A stretch of DNA of 14,740 bases, taken from positions 1 to 14,740 of the forward strand of contig RFJN01000152.1 of NCBI GenBank assembly GCA_003694875.1, given 5' to 3'. Origin of the DNA: Planctomycetota bacterium (GTDB lineage Bacteria > Planctomycetota > J058 > J103). Within the stretch, counting starts at the first letter, position 1, and each line of letters starts with the position of its first letter. The notes under the pieces are model-generated. The model searched no databases. It worked only from the letters and a program-made list of their open reading frames with translations, and had not been told where the DNA came from. The translations under genes and the position numbers were made by a program. Shown here in pieces: positions 14,699 through 14,740 of the stretch.

Positions 14699-14740
14699 AT
14701 GCCCCTGAAGGAGGACGAGACAGGGCAGGGTGTTGCGGAC
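14699..14740 (+). CDS. Possible start of a further gene running off the right edge
   Basis: ATG at 14699 opens 14 codons to the end of the window (M-P-L-K-E-D-E-T-G-Q-G-V-A-D) with no stop, and GGGGTGGAT lies just upstream as a possible ribosome site. A stronger AAGGAGG at 14708-14714 inside this frame could instead serve a start just beyond the window. The sequence is too short to assign a family. Confidence 0.25.
   Translation, partial: MPLKEDETGQGVAD

Noticed and set aside
14412..14708. 98-codon frame over the end of the regulator and beyond
   Set aside because: Arg/Ser-rich shadow; the part after 14605 (about 25 codons from a GTG) shows no motif.

Overview
The window is very GC-rich, with strong G/C third-position bias, and is bacterial chromosome. 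The gene content is ordinary housekeeping and catabolism: beta-oxidation enzymes, a branched-chain amino acid (BCAA) type ABC transporter, a MeaB GTPase and a sigma-54 activator. It also holds several exported proteins, one ending in a Cys/transmembrane/Arg sorting tail. This suggests a Gram-negative, aerobic or facultative, acid-degrading bacterium of the Myxococcota/Desulfobacterota ('deltaproteobacterial') kind. That placement is inference from gene style, not from a marker gene. I saw no mobile element, CRISPR array, tRNA or rRNA.

Layout. (1) 2-307 (+) is the 3' end of a 3-hydroxyacyl-CoA dehydrogenase, followed by a perfect 16-bp hairpin at 316-350 that separates it from a convergent gene. 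(2) 377-4605 (-) holds two exported proteins: a 920-aa protein with beta-rich repeats, two ASH-type domains and a C-terminal sorting signal, and a 381-aa signal-peptide/coiled-coil protein ending in a GyrI-like effector-binding domain. (3) 4784-9980 (-) is a complete liv operon in the order livK-livH-livM-livG-livF, with 4- and 8-bp overlaps and a good promoter at 10054-10082. (4) 10106-10657 (-) is an exported YbjN-domain protein. (5) From a divergent promoter region at 10658-10857, the + strand carries an acyl-CoA dehydrogenase (10858-11997), a meaB GTPase (12024-13106), and a receiver/AAA+/Fis response regulator (13205-14605) that probably has its own promoter. A possible gene start lies at the right edge (14699).

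How the parts fit: the transporter would import branched-chain amino acids or related acids. The two dehydrogenases act on short acyl-CoA intermediates. MeaB protects a B12-dependent acyl-CoA mutase (methylmalonyl-CoA mutase or a relative) that handles the propionyl-CoA formed from Val/Ile or odd-chain acids. The mutase and acyltransferase genes are not in the window, so this is a plausible pathway and not a demonstrated one.

I did not find a clear-cut new defence or mobile system. The best points for follow-up are a LivH with an extra ~70-residue segment predicted to add two membrane helices, an exported GyrI-like protein, a PspF-like activator that carries a receiver domain, the Cys-type C-terminal sorting signal, and a GC-rich hairpin located exactly at the predicted 5' end of the liv mRNA.
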